Assembly (NCBI GenBank): GCA_022818135.1
Contig: JAFMSR010000015.1
Span: 33,166,785 to 33,230,784, forward strand
Length of the DNA stretch: 64,000 nucleotides
Direction of reading: 5' to 3'
Origin: Saxidomus purpurata
Taxonomy: Eukaryota; Mollusca; Bivalvia; Venerida; Veneridae
A program made the translations under genes and the position numbers. Positions 51,758 through 63,689 of this stretch are shown in pieces. How positions within the stretch are numbered: position 1 is the first letter of the stretch; every line of letters begins with the position of its first letter. Under the pieces are notes generated by a model. That model searched no databases. It was not told the DNA's origin and was given only the letters and a program-made list of their open reading frames with translations.

Positions 51758-51899
51758 ATGGTTACAAGAACAGCGGTGTGTCGGGTTGTTAAAGAAAACC
51801 TATTGTTACTTTTTACTCTGCTAGGTGTTGTTCTTGGTATAGGAATAGGGTTTGCTGTCCGTGCTACATCTCCATCGGACACAGTGCTATTATGGTTGG
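51758..51899 (+). CDS. SLC1 copy B exon 1
   Basis: ATG at 51758 in context AAAATGG, 20 nt after a 3' splice site. Encodes MVTRTAVCRVVKENLLLLF, then TM1 to TVLLWLG. Donor GTAAGT. Confidence 0.88.
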
Positions 51900-54800
51900 G
51901 TAAGTCATTTGTGACTGCGATGTTTTATCAATATAGGGTCAGTTGGATTCTTGTATTTCGCAACATTTACAAAACGATGTATCAATGTTTCAGTCATTTT
52001 CATTTATCTGATATAACCGTATATTAAAGAACTAAGATTTAGACTTTATTTTAGATAAATTGGTGCCATTAGAACGAAAACTAGTATGTATGTGTAGCGT
52101 AACTATAATGTGTATGTATGTATGTTGCGTCGTGCGACAAAACTTTGCTTTAATTTTGCATACAGAAAACTTCACGTATTTAGTAAACTGTCTTCTGTTT
52201 GAGTTGATCCAGAAAATAAGCAGTATTTGTGCTGCAAGAGTTCGAGTTGCAATGAAGGTCTACTGAGGTGGATTTTAAATGACCTTTTTTGTGTATAACA
52301 TGCCTTTATACTGTTGCAGGTCTGCCAGGTCAACTGTATCTTCGTCTGTTAAAGATGATGATTGTTCCGCTTATTGTGTCAAGTGTCACCACAGGTAATT
52401 AACATTTGCCAGTTTTAATATGTACCCCGGTTCTAGGTCCGTCAAGAAAACGTCTCCTTCAATCTGCACAGCTAAACATGGGGTCAGTTAGATAAATCGC
52501 GAACGTAAGCATCAATAAATTGAATTTAGAAGCTTGTTACTAATACATGTATGTTTGAATACTAAATCTGTTTTAAGAAATATCATTCAATATGTTGATT
52601 TCTGGTATATTTGTATCATTATTGTTGTTGTGTTGTTGGTTGTATGTTCATTTTGTTTTGTTATACGGCGGACATGCTGTATTGAGTTGCACCATTCTTT
52701 ACATTATGAAATGTATTGGTACCTACTTAGTCTGGGCTTGGATTTATTTGGAAATAAAAATGGTAATATTTACCTGAATGAATGTGAGTGGTGTTTACTC
52801 ATACGTCAGTGACTTCAACGTCGTGCATGAAATGTTTACTTACGTCAAATAATGTTACACACAATTCATCGTAAAATTTTGTGGTTTGTTGTTGATATTA
52901 CAACATGTGTAAATTAGCATAGACAATGACTAGGAGTGTTGGTAAAAAAAAAAGAAGTTAAAGCCATGTTCAGTAGACTGTTTCAATAAATGCACCATCT
53001 GTTTGTTTTAGAACTGTATATAATTTTTATTTATTAACTCCATACATACATGATTTATTTAAGTACTCGTTGCTGATAAAAAAAATTTGCTATTATTTTC
53101 AGGGACAGCGTCGCTTGACCCAAAAGCTAACGGCAAAATAAGCATGGTTTCTTTCGTGTTTGTTTTCATAACCAACATGATCGGTACAGTACTTGGAGTG
53201 GTTGCATTCTTCGCATTTAGACCAGGTATATGTAGACCTAGTGCTTTATCGAGTTCATAAAAAAATGAAAGAAGTGATAAAAACATTTTTACTGTCCTAA
53301 ATTATGTCCTTATATGCTTCAAACGCCCTCATCGCTATTTGTTGTGCGTTTTCTTGATCATTTTGTCAAAGCCATTCACAAATGTTTACAAAATTAAATA
53401 ACGTTCACTCGTATGATAACTGTTGTCTGGAACTTCGCTTGGTGCAACGAGAGAAAAAACTATAGCGGTCAAAATTCAACGCAAGCGATAATTATGCCAA
53501 ATTACGCCAACTACCCTATTCTACCCGCGTTCCCGCCAGCCGACATTCGGTAAACTCATCATCAAATGTGTCCATCCGCTTTCGACGAATGTTCTTTCAT
53601 TTGCAAACGAGACTGTCTAAAATGTAACTGAATAAATAATCAAGTTTAAACCAAATATCCGCTTGAAAACCAGAAAGCTTAAGATTTGGCGGGTTTTCGA
53701 CGTAATCGACATGTGTAGACATCACCGACGATGTAGACTGTTAACGTTAAAGGGAAAGTCCAACACTTTACAACCTATTATGTTGTTATCATTCCATGTA
53801 ACCCTAACAGGTGTAGACAGTGGCGAGGAAAACCTGTCGGAGGCTGATAAAACAAAACCAATTGATACGCAGGATATTTTTGCGGATATGCTGAGGTAGG
53901 TCATACTTATATTTAGCGAGGAACGTGTAGTAGATAGTCTTGATATATCAAGTACATTCTATGGAAATCATCTTATTTGTGTTAAAGGTGGGGTTGACAT
54001 GCTACCGGCGAAACCCCTCTCCTCCAAATATTTCTGGTAACTATCTGTTCCAATGCGGTAACCCCGGATACAGCCTGTTACTTATTTGTGCTATTGTTCA
54101 GACAATAAAAAGAATCTGTTTTCCTTGATTTTTCACCTTTATTTACAATAGCTTAAAGTCCAAGGATCACTTTGAGTTTACTGATATAAAAAAAGAATTA
54201 TAGATATCAATGGATCTGTGTCCTATTTACTCTAAAACAGTGTTGAATTATGCCTTTCTTTTGTTTTTCAAGTAATTTCCTCACGAAAAAGTATTAACAG
54301 AAAGGGTTTTTATGGAAGCCTTGGAGGGCCACTTTTGAGTTTCGACTTGCGGGTGTTTTTTTTACTTTTGACTTATGACTTTTGTACGCCGTACTTTTGA
54401 CTTATGACTAGAACTACTGTATTGCCTCTTTGGCGTTTTTATTAAAACAATATAAACACGTCAACACTCAATAAATACAATTTCTATTTAAAAGATTTTA
54501 ATAAAATCAATTATATATATATAAAAGTTACATCATTTGTGTCAATAGTAACAAAATAAAACGTGTTTTAACACGCTTTTTGTTTTGACTTTTGACTTAT
54601 TACTTATGATTTATGACTTATTACTTTTGACTTTTGACTTATTACTTTTGACTTATTACTTATCACTTTTGACTTTTATTACTTTTTATCCTTATGAAAA
54701 AAGAAACCCTAAATCCAAACCCCAATTCAACCTCCTTAAATGGTAAAAACTGCCCAAGGACTTCCTTCACGGGGGGGCAGGTAACCTTTTATAGGTTTTC

Positions 54801-57800
54801 ATGGGGGACTTTCAGCGGTAGGTTCAGGTAATACAAGGAACCTGCTACTGAGGACAACGGGGGGGAATAACAATACAACAATATAACAATATACTTATAC
54901 ATATTACAGCACTTTAATTTCCTTCGGTATACCTTGTGATATTAACATATAGATACATAAAAACATAAAAAGTAATTTTTTAAAAATGTTACCATAGCAA
55001 AAAAAAAATTCAATTTTTTTTACAGTTCCTTCATAGTTGGCTTGACGCGGGGGGGGAGCCCCCACCCCCCGCTTAAAGAAAATTCTCAATTGTATATTAT
55101 CATTGTTAAAAGAAGGTCTCATGGTAGATAAGAAATATGTTGCTTTATGTACATTATGCTTAATGAGCTAGCTTCTTTAAATAAAGAGATTATTATTATT
55201 ATTATTATTATTATTAGTATTGATTAGGGGGCCCCCCCCCCGCGCCCCCGGCCGGGGTTGCGCCCCCGCCCACTGGGGGTGGGGGTGGGGGGGCTCCCAA
55301 GGCAGGCTCAGCCGTTCGCTCCTGACGCGCCGTCACGGCTCATTGATACTAAAATAAATGACAAAGACAAAAGTAACTTAGTTCATTTATTTACAGCAAA
55401 CAAGTTTACAGTGCTACGCACAAACATCATTTTAAAACCTTAATACAGGTTCGAATCCCAGTTTATATTGTCACAGCAGATCATTATGCTTTTTATGCAG
55501 TACCATTCCTCTTAAAGTGTCTGAAAGTAGCAGTCATAAGTCAAAAGTCAAAAGTTGAAAGTCATAACTTAAAAGTCAAAAACACCCGTAAGTCGAAACT
55601 CAAAAGTGGCCCTCCAAGGCTTCCATAGGTTTTTGATGTTTTTTGCAACATCATTGAAACAAAAAACTGCTAGATATACTTCTAACACGTACTTACCGAT
55701 TTAAAAAGTAACGTTAGGAATAAGAATGTTACAAATAAATGTCAACTTTGTCGTTAAGACATCTTTCTTGGTAAAGTGAGAGCTACTTGCTACACACATG
55801 TATGTATCACTGAAAGTGTTCCTGACACTTAAATGTGGGTCGCAAAAAAATGGATTCGGATAAGACGTTGTAAATGCAGGTGTTGATGTCTAATGATTGG
55901 TGTGTTTGTCAATTAGCCTTAAACAACTATTCTTTTTTATATTTCAAATTCATTTTAGGAACATCCTCCCTGATAATTTATTTGAAGCCACATTCCGACA
56001 AGCGCTAACGAAATATGAATACGAGGAAAATTCTGAAGGCAACCTAACAACCACATTAACAATAATAAAAAAGACAGTAGGAAAAACGGATGGTCCAAAC
56101 TTACTGGGTACGTGCAATCACCCTTGGTTACTATTTAGATTTTTCAAATGCAAGTTAACCAGTTTGCTCATTTTTGGACGAGAATACTGCCCGCTTCAAT
56201 AATTTCCAGACACATAGATCACAAAAACTTTGCAAGTCATTTATCACGAAAATAAAGCATACAGTATTCAGTAATGCTTGCAATTATATCTATTTATATT
56301 CTCATGTTTTGCGCATACTCTTTTTGTATTTTCATATGATATAATTTTATATTATTGACAAATTTGCTGTCGGTAATTAAGTTAATCACGACATCTTTGA
56401 ACATCAAACAGACGACTGCAATTGAATTTTTATGTGTTGTGATGCGTAGCAAACCTTACATTTTAAAATATCCAAGGTTTGTCTTTACCGACCCCTGGAT
56501 TTCTCCTCAGCGAAACTGCCAAGACCCCTTTAAAGCGCAGGTTGAAGAGACAGATGCAGATGCAAGGGAGTCCGGGTACCAGACCCTGTCTCTTAAAGAC
56601 CCATTGGTGCCCGGTGTAAAATATCGATACACACGAGGGTCATCGAAGTTTCTAACCAGTTCATCTATAGATTGGTGGGAAACACTGAAACACGTTTCTT
56701 AAATTTTGTGTGCCCCGGCCGGGAGGCGAACCAAGGACCTTCGGATTGGTAGTTGTGAGTGTTTACTAATCGACCACGCCCCACCTCGGTTGTTTCTATC
56801 GGCCTATGGTCACCATGGATGATGCAATAGCTCGTAGCACATATTAAGCTCGCCACTAATGAAAGTGATAAACAGCACCTACCACCTCACATGATGTTTA
56901 ATAAAATACAATCTAAATGAGCTCATCCAAATAAAAAATATTCAGCTGAAAAAGTAATGCCTGTAAAGCTTGTTATCTGTATAATTTATGATTTGATATC
57001 ATTTAAAAAGTTTTGATTTAACTGTTAATTCTGTTGAATTTTAGGACTGATATTTGCGTGCACATTATTTGGCATGGCAGCATCGTCATTGAAAGCAGTA
57101 GGGAAACCACTAGTGGACTTTCTAGAGGCAACAACACAAACTGTGATAGTAATTATGCGCTGGTTTCTATGGTAATGCTATATATGTAATTTTTAAACGG
57201 GATATGCTTATATATATATTTATTTATTTCTGTCTCACCTGCTTATATTTACATTCCATAATACGTCACATATCCCGCATAGAGTCCGTATTCTTGTGAT
57301 AATTGTTTTTGTCGTTGCTGTTGCTGCTGCTGTTGGTGTTTGTGATGTTGTTGTTCCTATATGAAAGGTTACAAAGCTCTTGTAATGTTTTTACACATTC
57401 GTGACCCTGATTGCAATCGGTTTTAGTTAACATTCTGTACATGTGTCCCACCAATAAACACGCAGTAAATGTGTCCCACCAATAACACGCAGCACATGTG
57501 TCCCACCAATAACACGCAGCACATGTGTCCCACCAATAAACACGCAGCACATGTGTCCCACCAATAAACACGCAGCACATGTGTCCCACCAATAAACACG
57601 CAGTAAATGTGTCCCACCAATAACACGCAGCACATGTGTCCCACCAATAAACACGCAGCACATGTGTCCCACCAATAAACACGCAGCACGTGTGTCCCAC
57701 CAATAAACACGCAGTTGGCGATACGTTCTAACAAAAAATAGCTGTTTTCTTCATTCAGACATTAAATGTGTCTGTGCTTTACCACAGAGTTTTAATATAT

Positions 57801-60800
57801 TTTTTTTTTAATTTTGATAACAGTCATAACCTGTATTGACCGTTTAAATTTATTTTTAATTACAAAGTAAATCACTAAAACTCCAAGCTCGTTTGAAAAT
57901 CTTAGTTTTTTGTTTTCAGAAAAAAGTCAGATGACTATCTTAATTCACTTTGTTTTCAGGACGACACCAATAGGTGTTCTTAGCCTTATACTTGTTTCAG
58001 TAGCGAGTTTAGCCGACATAGGTGCCGTGTTTCGTGACCTTGGTATGTTCATTGCCGCTGTCACGGTGGCTTGCGTGGTCCAACAGCTTATCGTCATGCC
58101 GCTGGTGCTGTTCATAACAACAAAACGAAATCCATACAAGCATCTCTTCGCCATTTCGAGGCCATGGATCGTTGCCTTTGCTTGCAGCAGCACGTGAGTT
58201 TTGAGTTTATAAAACAAATACATGTTAATAATTACCTTCAATGTACCTAAATTGTACGTGAATGAAATAATAATGTTGTAACGATCGGTGAACGTAGTGA
58301 AAACGTTCGGTGGCACATGATGATCATATGCAAATTTATGGGGATTAGGGTAGTATATATAAGGCACAGAGACCCATTCAGGGTTGAGTATACTTTTCAC
58401 TGAATGGATCTGCTGCGTCTTAGGCCCTCGGCTCGTTACAAATGGTGGCAGCGGTGGGATCAGGACAACTGCCAGACAGGAGTTGCCTTACCCACGACTG
58501 AGTTCCCAGGCCAAGACTCGGGACGAGTCTTCTCGGAGGGGGAAGTAATGTAACGATCGGTGAACGTAGTGAAAACGTTCGGTCGCATATGATGATAATA
58601 TGCAAATTTAAAACCCATGTACATGTGATGGGGATTAGGGTAGTATATATAAGGCACAGAGACCCATTCAGGGTTGAGTATACTTTTCACTGAATGGATC
58701 TGCTGCGTCTTAGGCCCTCGGCTCGTTACAATGTGTAAACATAAGCTGTTACCATTATGAGAGTTTTGCGTTTATAAAACAAAAACATGTAGTATAAATA
58801 CCGTAAAAATGTACGTGAATGAAACATAAGCTTTAACCATCATGTAATAGCGGGTGCTGCTTAAAACTATTGCTTGCTATTCAGGTCATACATTAACCAC
58901 TTTCAACATATCAGGGACGTTTTCAAAACATTAATTGATATATGATTTTGGTTAGTTTTTTGTTGCATAAATCTTTTATCACTCATTCATCTAAAATCTC
59001 ATTTTAAACCACACAGTTAAATTATTTCGATATACTCTATTTTATCCTTTTGCGGTAAGTTACACGTAACTTCCATGTGATACAGTTTTTATGTAAGGAC
59101 TGCAGATACTAAAGGTTAACCACCCGAAACACGTTAAGAGTCATTTAACTCCATCATAAAATAAATAACTGAATAAAATGTCGTTTTATTGTATGGTCGC
59201 AACATGTAGATAGATAGTTGTTCTCACATTTGTATCCATGTAGAAAGTTTATACGATATTTTTATGCATTCGATATACTATAATAAAAACTAATAACGAA
59301 AGAAGGTTCTCCGTATGGTTCGTACAAGTTTTCTTTTTTTTTCAAATATTCTATTTGGTTTTTGATAAAATGTTTTATATTTTACGCTTACAGTACTGGT
59401 AAAATGTTCGCTGCATTCAGTAAGCAAACTTTCGGAAATAGCACTTGAACTGTATAAGAACTTTGCGGATACTCCAGCCTCACTCATATTCAAGTTTAAT
59501 AAAAAAAATTACAATTCGAATATTAAAACGGTTTTTTGGACATGCATTTGGTTTAAACATATTTATTCGCCATTTTTTTTAACAAAACATGTATAATTAC
59601 AAATCAATGTGCATTGCAAAAAGCGAACGGATAGAACCGAAAGCTAGTTAAAATGTTATTTCCACTACATACGAAATCATGGCAAAAGTAAGTTATTTCG
59701 ATTGATTGGCTGCAGTAAACAACGGAGTCATAAACAGTTAATAAGTTAAATGCAAAATCATGTAAATGATTACAAAATGAACAGAGATAACAGAAGATGT
59801 ATATATTTTAAAGATAAGGTGGAAAAATAGAATGGAAGAGAAGTGGTTGAAGCGATAGAAGTAAAGTGTCAACACTACTGTCAAAACGTTTTGAATTGAG
59901 GACATGCATTCAAAATGAACAATTTCCGAAAAACTAATTTTCTCATCTACTAAATGTTTTATGTCCATTATGCATCTTTTAAAATAGTATGTTTTAAAAG
60001 TATACATGGCAAACTTTCTCAGTCATATTTGTAATACTTGCCTCATTGTTAGATTGTTAAAGTAGAAGATTTTTGGTATTAAAAGAAACACATTGCCAAT
60101 TTACGGACATACACCCCTCTAGACCCGCTATACATTCCTATCCCCATGCGAGTATGCGTTTGAAGGCATTGACGATGTATTCTCACATATACAAGCCGAA
60201 GGTAAAATTATGAAATTGAGAACAGAATGGACAAACGTCAGTTTTATCCCCAACAGTGTGACCAGATTTACCCTTATATCACTTTCTATCTGATTATTTT
60301 CTTACGATTTCAGGGCAGTAGCAATTCCGGAAATGTTGAGGGCTTGCGAAGTCGATCTCAAACTAGACAAAAGAATTGCACGTTTTGTCATTCCGTTTAG
60401 TGTCACTGTCAGTGCAAATGGAAGTGCAGTTTTTATTGCCTGCTCTTGTCTTTTCCTTTCTAATATTGCCGGAATGACACCGACAGTGGGGACTATTTTC
60501 ATAATAGGGTAAGCTTCCATTGTTTCATTAAGCGTCAGAGCTAATTTAATTAATATAGTTCAATATGAGTTAAAAGTTGATAGTTATTAGTTAATATTTT
60601 TAAGTTACTGTTCGGGACCTAAGGGCTCCAAACAATAGCTGACATGTACACGAAACATGAAACTATACAGGAACTCGTCTATATCCATATACAAAAAACT
60701 ATAATGGGATCAAAATTAACCACACCATGGGGCTCTGTTTTTCATATAAACTTAGATAGGCAAATGTCAAAAATCTTATTCTGCAAAACCACAAAGCCTA

Positions 60801-63216
60801 AAGTTTAGATATTTAGTAGGAATCATTGTTTAATGGACCTCTACCAAGTATGTTTAAATCATGCCTCGGGGTCAAAATTGACTCATCCGGGGATTTCACG
60901 TCGATTTATATAGGTAAAACTTTATCAATCTTCCAAATGCTTTAAAATCATGTCCCTGGGTTCGCTTGTATACATATAGTTATAGGAAAAACTTTGAAAA
61001 TCCACTGCGTGACCTTGAGCATATAACATTGTCTGGTGATTCTCTGCGAAGTGTGTTAAAATGATGCCCATGGGGTCGAAATTTACCACACATATGGGAT
61101 TACTAGGTTAAACATATAAAGTTCAATAACTCGAGAATCATAAGGCGTAGGATCTTCCGGCTTCATGGACAAGTTGATGTGAACAAGTAGGTGACTTCTA
61201 TTGATGTTAAGATCAAAGGGTCAAAGTTCAAGCTCAGATCTATTATGTTTAATAACTGGAGAACCATAAGGCCTATGCGCTTCGAACTTGATAGTGAGGT
61301 TGATTACCCCTACTTTCTTTTAGGTTACAGGGTCAAACCTGGGGTCACTTGACCTATTGACCTATTTTCTTCTTATTGAAGCTATAACAATGGAATCTGA
61401 ACTATTTGGATAGCTTTGCATGCTGATTTCATTATCACTGGCTGTCCTTGATTCTTGTTTTTGAATCTACAGCAATGAGTTTGATATAGATGGATAATTT
61501 TGCATGCTGATTTCAACTTTGACCTTGACTGACGACCAGTTGCCATGCTCTCTGTTTTTGAAGCGACATCAATGAAATTTGGACCATATATACAGTTTGG
61601 GCTACATATTTCAGCTTTGATATTGACCTTGAACTTTGTCATAGTTTTGTTTTACAAGCTTATGTTTTTGCAAACTTATTTCTAAAATTGTACCCTGGAT
61701 TTAGAAATAAATCTATCTACCACTGGAAGGTTATTTTTACATGCGCAATGCAATGTAATGGTACCCTGCAAGATCTTGACATACAGCTCGTTAACGCATC
61801 TTCTTTGATTGGAAGTATTGCATTGACCATTTAATTACTAAGTACTATACATTTCCAGAGTAACGAAAGAAGTCAGAGTGAGAAATTGACCAGTCTCATC
61901 AACAAGCCATCGAATTGCTCGGGAAAGCTGGCAATTCGAAAAGACACAACACTAATGATTCTTGTCTGAGCTTTGTAAAGTCCCTTTAAACTCAAGGTGA
62001 AGCGTTTGCAGCGTTTAAACAAATATGTCCCAACATTTCACAATCATATGTTTGATTTATACTAAGTTTCGGTCGATTGTGAAACAAGTTATTTAACTTA
62101 TATTAATCACTTTCGACACCTCACTCCTGATGGCATCATGATATGTTTGATTTTATATATGAAAAATTAAGATAATTAATTTTTTTCTATAGTATTCACT
62201 ATAAACCCGAAAAAAAATGTCTGTCCAGTTTAATTCAAGAAGCCTATTATATATTATAATCTTCTGAAAGATGTTGTAGGATGTGAGTTTTTACTATATA
62301 TAGAAATTTACGTCTGTTCAATATCGTTATTAATGCATACTGTGACTTATGCTTGCATACGACATAAACGTTCCGAGAACATAATCACGTTATACATAGC
62401 GGGACTGGTACAAGTCTAATTTAAACAACATTTCGTTTAACTTTCTTTCAGATTTCTAACGACGATGTCCGCCTTAGCAATACCGTCTGTACCAAGTGCT
62501 TCAATTGTTACCATAGTGATGATACTGACGTCATTAAATATTCCAGATGAAGCAATAGCTTTACTAATAGCTGTTGATTTTTTCCTGTAAGTATTTTAAA
62601 GCTCGAAATATTACATATCAATGCCGATACTGACTTTGATACTTTTACAAGCAAACCCTTCCGCATAGTTTGTTAATTACAAAAGCGTTTACTCTGCAAA
62701 AGCTCGTTGGCATCGCTAAGTCATTAGAAAAACACTGTTTTTTATGTGAATCAGTATGGACTAACATTGACAGCTCAAACGTTATATTTACAAACTTTAC
62801 ATTACAACCACTGCGTTGTGACATCATTCAATGATATGTTTTAAGATAGAATTATGCATACTTTCGAAATGAAAAAAAAATGTAAGTACGGCCAACTCAC
62901 CATTTTATGAGATAAATTTAAATAATGGTTGTCCTTGCTATGCATTAGGGTAAAAGTCGAGAGTAAAATTATAATTTAATTACTTGCACATTTTCTTTCT
63001 GGTGGTAGATTCATCTGTATTCTTGTATTTTTACTCAGGGACCGGATAAGGACAACGAGTAGCGTTGTAAGCCATACAATGTGTGCTGCGGTTACCCATC
63101 ACATGTGTCAAAACAATGTAACTGAGCAAGAAGTAAGAAATGAGAGAGATGTAGAGATTGATGTACCAATAGAATTACGCGAGAAACTTCTCTCAGACAC
63201 GAAGGAAAATAACTGA
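51758..63216 (+). CDS. SLC1/EAAT-fold transporter, copy B (ten exons, 480 aa)
   Basis: Exons: 51758-51899, 52320-52394, 53103-53225, 53811-53895, 55959-56107, 57045-57171, 57960-58193, 60314-60508, 62452-62586, 63039-63216. They total 1,443 bp, all introns are GT-AG and phases match throughout. Family marks in order: TM1 (LFTLLGVVLGIGIG), PGQLYLRLLKMMIVPLIVSS, LDPKANGK, the scaffold loop DIFADMLRNILPDNLFEATF, TM4-TM6, HP1, TM7, HP2, and TM8 with VDFFLDRIRTT. Known EAATs take up glutamate/aspartate with 3 Na+ and H+ against K+. Here NMDGT is SANGS, the TM7 Glu is Ile, the TM8 Asn and Asp are Ser and His, HP1 SSSS is SSTA, and HP2 GIPQAG is SVPSAS. Membrane protein of the fold; substrate and coupling unknown. 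Slightly shorter than typical EAATs (about 520-570 aa). Confidence 0.93.
52320..52394 (+). CDS. SLC1 copy B exon 2
   Basis: 75 bp, LPGQLYLRLLKMMIVPLIVS, the TM2 signature of the family. Flanked by TTGCAG and GTAATT. Confidence 0.92.
53103..53225 (+). CDS. SLC1 copy B exon 3
   Basis: Encodes GTASLDPKANGKISMVSFVF and TM3. The VYYMTTT segment that binds the third Na+ in EAATs reads VFVFITN. Confidence 0.9.
53811..53895 (+). CDS. SLC1 copy B exon 4
   Basis: 85 bp, acidic extracellular loop ending IDTQDIFADMLR, which matches the DxFxDLIRN signature. Donor GTAGGT. Confidence 0.9.
54311..55627. mobile_element. 1,317-bp TIR element in SLC1 copy B intron 4
   Basis: Near-perfect ~55-bp inverted ends (TATGGAAGCCTTGGAGGGCC... 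at 54311, inverse ending 55627). GGTTTT is duplicated on both sides (54305-54310, 55628-55633). Subterminal ACTTTTGACTTATGACTT repeats, a (TTA)n tract near 55190-55214 and very GC-rich blocks (55047-55075, 55228-55335). No transposase seen. Confidence 0.75.
55959..56107 (+). CDS. SLC1 copy B exon 5
   Basis: 149 bp, NILPDNLFEATFRQALTKYE then a loop with one N-glycosylation sequon (NLT). Flanked by ATTTTAG and GTACGT. Confidence 0.9.
56480..56810 (-). repeat. tRNA-derived SINE in intron 5
   Basis: Minus strand: head GGTGGGGCGTGGTCGATTAG (near 56790), B-box-like CTTGGTTCGCCTCCCGG (near 56715), and a body running to about 56480. The long plus-strand ORF here is a by-product. Confidence 0.6.
57045..57171 (+). 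CDS. SLC1 copy B exon 6
   Basis: 127 bp, GLIFACTLFGMAASSLKAVG through QTVIVIMRWFLW (TM4-TM5 region). Donor GTAATG. Confidence 0.9.
57440..57716. repeat. 27/28-bp minisatellite in intron 6, about 10 copies
   Basis: Unit CATGTGTCCCACCAATAAAC + ACGCAGCA, alternating AATAAAC and AATAAC forms. It generates spurious minus-strand ORFs up to 145 codons. Confidence 0.9.
57960..58193 (+). CDS. SLC1 copy B exon 7
   Basis: 234 bp, TPIGVLSLILVSVASLADIG to SRPWIVAFACSST: TM5-TM6 and the start of HP1. The family TSSSSAT reads CSSTAVA across the junction with exon 8. Donor GTGAGT. Confidence 0.92.
58277..58730 (+). mobile_element. TRIM-like miniature LTR retroelement in intron 7 (TRIM-2)
   Basis: LTRs 58277-58440 (164 bp) and 58549-58730 (182 bp; same sequence plus an 18-bp insertion) begin TGTAACGA and end TCGTTACA. 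The primer site TGGTGGCAGCGGTGGGAT (58443-58460) matches 18 nt complementary to a tRNA-Leu 3' end. The polypurine tract GGAGGGGGAAG (58535-58545) precedes the right LTR. The 4-bp target duplication is ATGT (58273-58276, 58731-58734). The internal part is 108 bp and non-coding, so it must depend on another element's enzymes. Its sequence is unrelated to TRIM-1. Confidence 0.85.
58328..58364 (+). promoter_or_regulatory. Octamer and TATA box in TRIM-2 LTR
   Basis: ATGCAAAT (58328-58335) and TATATATAAGG (58354-58364), both repeated in the right LTR. A typical compact Pol II promoter layout. Confidence 0.5.
58740..60300. other. SLC1 copy B intron 7, remainder
   Basis: AT-rich, no recognisable exon or element. 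Confidence 0.45.
60314..60508 (+). CDS. SLC1 copy B exon 8
   Basis: 195 bp, AVAIPEMLRACEVDLKLDKR, then TM7 with FSVTVSANGSAVFIACSCLF in place of the cation-binding NMDGTALYEA region. Donor GTAAGC. Confidence 0.93.
60600..61650. repeat. Dispersed diverged repeats in intron 8
   Basis: Loose repeats with ATAAGGCCTA and GGGGTCAAA landmarks and shared TTTGCATGCTGATTTCA segments (61415, 61499). Bivalve interspersed-repeat character; no exon. Confidence 0.4.
62452..62586 (+). CDS. SLC1 copy B exon 9
   Basis: 135 bp, HP2 and start of TM8: FLTTMSALAIPSVPSASIVT then LLIAVDFFL. Donor GTAAGT. Confidence 0.93.
63039..63216 (+). CDS. SLC1 copy B exon 10
   Basis: DRIRTTSSVVSHTMCAAVTH, then a hydrophilic tail ending SDTKENN and TGA at 63214-63216. 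Confidence 0.93.
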
Positions 63217-63430
63217 AATCACAAACGAGTGTTGAACGTCCCATATTCTGTTCATGTTCACAGGTTTCCATGTTGACATGGCAAGCACATCAGTATCTTG
63301 ATGAAGCCATGATCAATTGGAATTGCTTATTTTGATGCATTTTCTCTGTTCATTGCCATTTTTATTGATTGTATATTCGACAGTTATAACACGTGTATAT
63401 ATTGCATTTGTAATGTATTGTAAGTGTTTA

Positions 63431-63436
63431 AATAAA
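63431..63436 (+). terminator. Polyadenylation signal of SLC1 copy B
   Basis: AATAAA about 215 nt after the stop codon, followed by a T-rich region. The best 3'-end candidate. Confidence 0.6.
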
Positions 63437-63689
63437 TCATGATAGTTATAATTTCACTGTACGATATAGGAGTTCCAATTTACTCTTTTCATCTATCTGT
63501 AAACATGTGTTGCCAAAATATTACCCGACAAGGCAGGATGGAAGAAGAGTATATTTCATAAGTCATACATTCAGTCTGAATATCCTCGGTTTCAGGCACT
63601 ATCTCGGGGGACTGCTGTGTGACGTTTGAAACTTCTACTTGCTGTGATATAATTTATCTTTCTTTAGAAACAACTTTTACTGGAGCTTT

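Noticed and set aside
56355..56702. 115-codon plus-strand ORF in SLC1 intron 5
   Set aside because: It mostly overlaps an antisense tRNA-derived SINE and lacks exon borders.
57266..57734. Overlapping minus-strand ORFs of 82-145 codons with WWDT-type repeats
   Set aside because: Products of the 27/28-bp minisatellite in SLC1 intron 6; open in several frames, with no splice or start support.
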